From positions 10,509,304-10,573,303 of the forward strand of contig OY992836.1 in the NCBI GenBank assembly GCA_963921425.1: a DNA stretch of 64,000 nucleotides. The letters run 5' to 3'. This DNA is from Dryas octopetala. Taxonomy: Eukaryota; Streptophyta; Magnoliopsida; Rosales; Rosaceae. The notes under the pieces were generated by a model. It made no database searches. It saw nothing but the letters and a program-made list of their open reading frames with translations, and was not told the DNA's origin. Within the stretch, counting starts at the first letter, position 1; every line of letters starts with the position of its first letter. Of this stretch, positions 62,192 to 64,000 are shown piece after piece. Made by a program: the position numbers and the translations under genes.

Positions 62192-62570
62192 GGACACAAC
62201 TTAGGTCACCCCTCCCCCCAAAATAATAATTTTGGTAATGTCACCGCATGATCACTGTTCACTTTTTAGATCACCTATTATAGATCATTTCTGCAAAAAA
62301 TCAACTCAATCGAAAATCGTTTGATTATATAACTGTTGTTGATTAAATAGAAAAAATCAACGGTTTGGTCAAAAAATTACTCTTTAATTGAAAACCATCA
62401 ATTTTTTCTACTTAATTGACAATAGTTATATAATCAAACGATTTCTGATTGATTTGAATTTTTTGCAGAGATAATCTATAATAGGTGATCTAAAAAATGA
62501 ACGGTTCTGATCATGCGCCGAAATTACCGAAATTGTTATTTTGGGGGAAGGGGTGACCCAAATATTTTCC
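62192..62570. mobile_element. Mutator-type foldback MITE
   Basis: 9-bp duplication TTTAAAATA (62183-62191, 62571-62579). Ends GGACACAACTTAGGTCACCC and, opposite strand, GGAAAATATTTGGGTCACCC. Palindromic through the centre near 62385. Inserted inside the CACTA element. Confidence 0.9.
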
Positions 62571-62580
62571 TTTAAAATAT

Positions 62581-62650
62581 ATGCACACCACGTTTCAGCA
62601 AAGCGAGAATCGATCCCGCCTCATTGTTTTAGTCAACTATGCCAACAAAA
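62581..62650 (-). other. Possible SINE/tRNA-like remnant
   Basis: On the minus strand GAGGCGGGATCGATTCTCGC resembles a pol III B box in a tRNA-derived SINE, preceded by GTTGACTAAAAC. Only about 70 bp remain between two MITEs. Confidence 0.25.
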
Positions 62651-62656
62651 TTAATA

Positions 62657-63021
62657 GGGTTAAATACAAAAATGGTCTACGAACTTTACAGTAAATCTTA
62701 ATTTGGTCCACTAATTATAAAAAGTGTTAATTTGGTCCACAAACTTTTCAATTTGTACCAAAATAGTACAAACGCTAACTTTTCATCCAAAAATTAACGG
62801 AATTGGTCACATGAAAATGTGATGAACGGACTGAAATACCTCTGAAAATGTGGTCACTTGTTGTGCACATGATCACTTTTTGTTAAATTTTTGATAAAAG
62901 TTAACGCTTGTACTGGTTTGATACAACTTGAAAAGTTCGTGGACCAAACTAACACTTTTATAGTTAATGGACTAAATTGAGATTCACTGTAAAATTTGTG
63001 GATCATTTTTGTATTTAACCC
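62657..63021. mobile_element. Mutator-type foldback MITE
   Basis: 9-bp duplication AAATTAATA (62648-62656, 63022-63030). Ends GGGTTAAATACAAAAATGGTC and its inverse GGGTTAAATACAAAAATGATC. Repeated TTTGGTCCAC words face GTGGACCAAA. Inside the CACTA element, about 90 bp from the previous MITE. Confidence 0.9.
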
Positions 63022-63339
63022 AAATTAATATTTGTCGATCAAAATAGTTTTGGACGACTATCTATTTGTCGGCCAAAAAAGGCATGATCATATGGTCAGT
63101 TTTGGATTTTTTCCCAACCAAATTTAAATTTGGTCGGGCAAAATAATTTTGGCCGACAAAATTACATTTTGTTGGCAAAACTTTAGTCGGGAAAGACTAT
63201 TTTTTTTGTAGTGTTCTTACACATGCATGTAATTTAACTTTTCTAATCTACTTTCTTAAAAAATAATTGTACAATTATATGATTAACCAAAAGAAGAGGA
63301 GAAAAGTTGTTGCTTATTTCAAATTTTCAAATCTAACCA

Positions 63340-63710
63340 TGAAAGAATCTAGGGTATCAATTCCAAAATTAATTGACAATTAGAGGAGTAGCTCAATACC
63401 TTTATAAGCTACTATGCAAGGTTAAACTTTTTCAATGTGGGACAATACTTCACATTCTCATATGTCCCCGCACGTGTGATGTCACTCAATTAAGCTAAAC
63501 ACGTGGACAACTCATACTCAATCATACTGGATGACATGAAGCAAGTGTGGCCATTTGGCCTAACCCATGTTGGTGAATTAGCTCTGATACCATGAAGGAA
63601 TCTAGACATCTATTCAAAATCAATTGACAATAGAAAGAGTAGTCCAAAACCCTTATAAGCTACTAGCTAGATTATAATTTTAAAATATGAAACAACACTT
63701 CACATTCTCA
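63340..63710 (-). mobile_element. TRIM (miniature LTR element), old
   Basis: Two direct terminal repeats of about 120 bp (63340-63460 and 63593-63710) share TGAGAATGTGAAGT at one end and GATTCCTTCA-like sequence at the other on the minus strand. Between them is about 130 bp with a primer-binding site TGGTATCAGAGC (63581-63592, minus strand, matching initiator tRNA-Met) next to the right repeat, and a purine stretch near the left repeat. No coding sequence, as is normal for TRIMs. The two repeats differ at roughly a quarter of positions, so the insertion is old. Confidence 0.75.
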
Positions 63711-64000
63711 CATATAATCTAAATTCAAGATCGAGCTCTAAATATAAAGGTATAACCCCACTAACACCCCAATAGTGTTACGAATCTATTTCATAGTATA
63801 CAAGTAAAAGATTTAGATCCTTCCTTTTCACATACACACCCTTCTAAAAAAACGTTGTGTTGGTTCATGGTATACATGCTGAGTAATGCTAGAACATGAA
63901 TCACATTACTATGAGGTCGGACTCGAACTCACCTATATATAAATACTCCAAACTACTAAAACTATGACTTCCCACTTAAAACTAAAATAAAAAAAATCAT
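63711..64000. other. Window end, no gene
   Basis: GGTGAGTTCGAGTCCGACC on the minus strand (63915-63933) looks like a pol III B box, perhaps of a SINE, but no A box or tail could be paired with it. Confidence 0.35.

Larger units (their letters stand above)
59665..63213. mobile_element. CACTA (En/Spm-like) element, non-autonomous
   Basis: Starts CACTACAAGAAAAATGGC and ends with its inverse GACTATTTTTTTTGTAGTG. The 3-bp duplication TTC flanks both sides (59662-59664, 63214-63216), as expected for CACTA. Subterminal repeats of TTTCCCGACAAAA and TTTGGCCGACAAAAT crowd 59690-59990 and 63040-63200. The interior has gene-like exons (60328-61908) and two inserted MULE-type MITEs. No TNPD/TNPA domain recognised. 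Confidence 0.92.

Noticed and set aside
63915-63933. tRNA gene
   Set aside because: Only a B-box-like word is present; no cloverleaf or A box could be folded around it.

Overview
This is nuclear DNA from a eudicot plant, probably woody. It is AT-rich, its genes have many short introns with GT/AG borders, and young and old transposons fill the space between genes. No rRNA gene, tRNA gene, CRISPR array or bacterial operon is visible.

Layout. (1) 1-6560: the greater part of a Mutator-like element of the type that carries a Ulp1/SENP cysteine protease. It is read on the minus strand, its 3' end lies beyond base 1, and a 76-bp minisatellite sits in its leader. (2) 7928-18157: a direct tandem array of three class II cinnamyl-alcohol/mannitol dehydrogenase genes (CAD-like, ELI3 type) on the minus strand. 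Copies 1 and 3 are intact five-exon genes of 361 aa; copy 2 is a pseudogene. (3) 19.9-24.6 kb: transposons, namely a LINE-like 3' end, a deleted hAT element with a clean 8-bp duplication, and a Tourist-like element with a Mutator foldback inside it. (4) 25274-32082 and 42315-47928: two tandem paralogues for rhamnogalacturonan lyase (polysaccharide lyase family 4), minus strand, 16 coding exons each, 712 and 681 aa by my exon model, inside a duplicated block of about 8.5-10 kb. Between them lie a PIF/Harbinger element missing from the paralogous site, a three-level nest (foldback MITE, then hAT, then MULE), and an hAT element split by a solo LTR. (5) 51-64 kb: no recognisable host gene. It holds foldback MITEs, a 0.7-kb tandem duplication, a third hAT element with CCGGACCGG arrays, a CACTA element with gene-like exons and two MULE-MITEs inside, and a TRIM.

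Function. The host genes are two small tandem families: NADP-dependent aromatic/sugar alcohol dehydrogenases, and secreted or membrane-anchored pectin lyases acting on the rhamnogalacturonan I backbone. Nothing suggests joint regulation; they are neighbours.

Most notable: three unrelated hAT families each with dense arrays of their own short motif next to the termini; five foldback MITEs with different termini but one shared inner arm; an in-frame 15-bp repeat expansion in one lyase; and loss or gain of about 1 kb holding the putative promoter between the lyase paralogues. All coordinates and exon models were read by eye, without alignment software.
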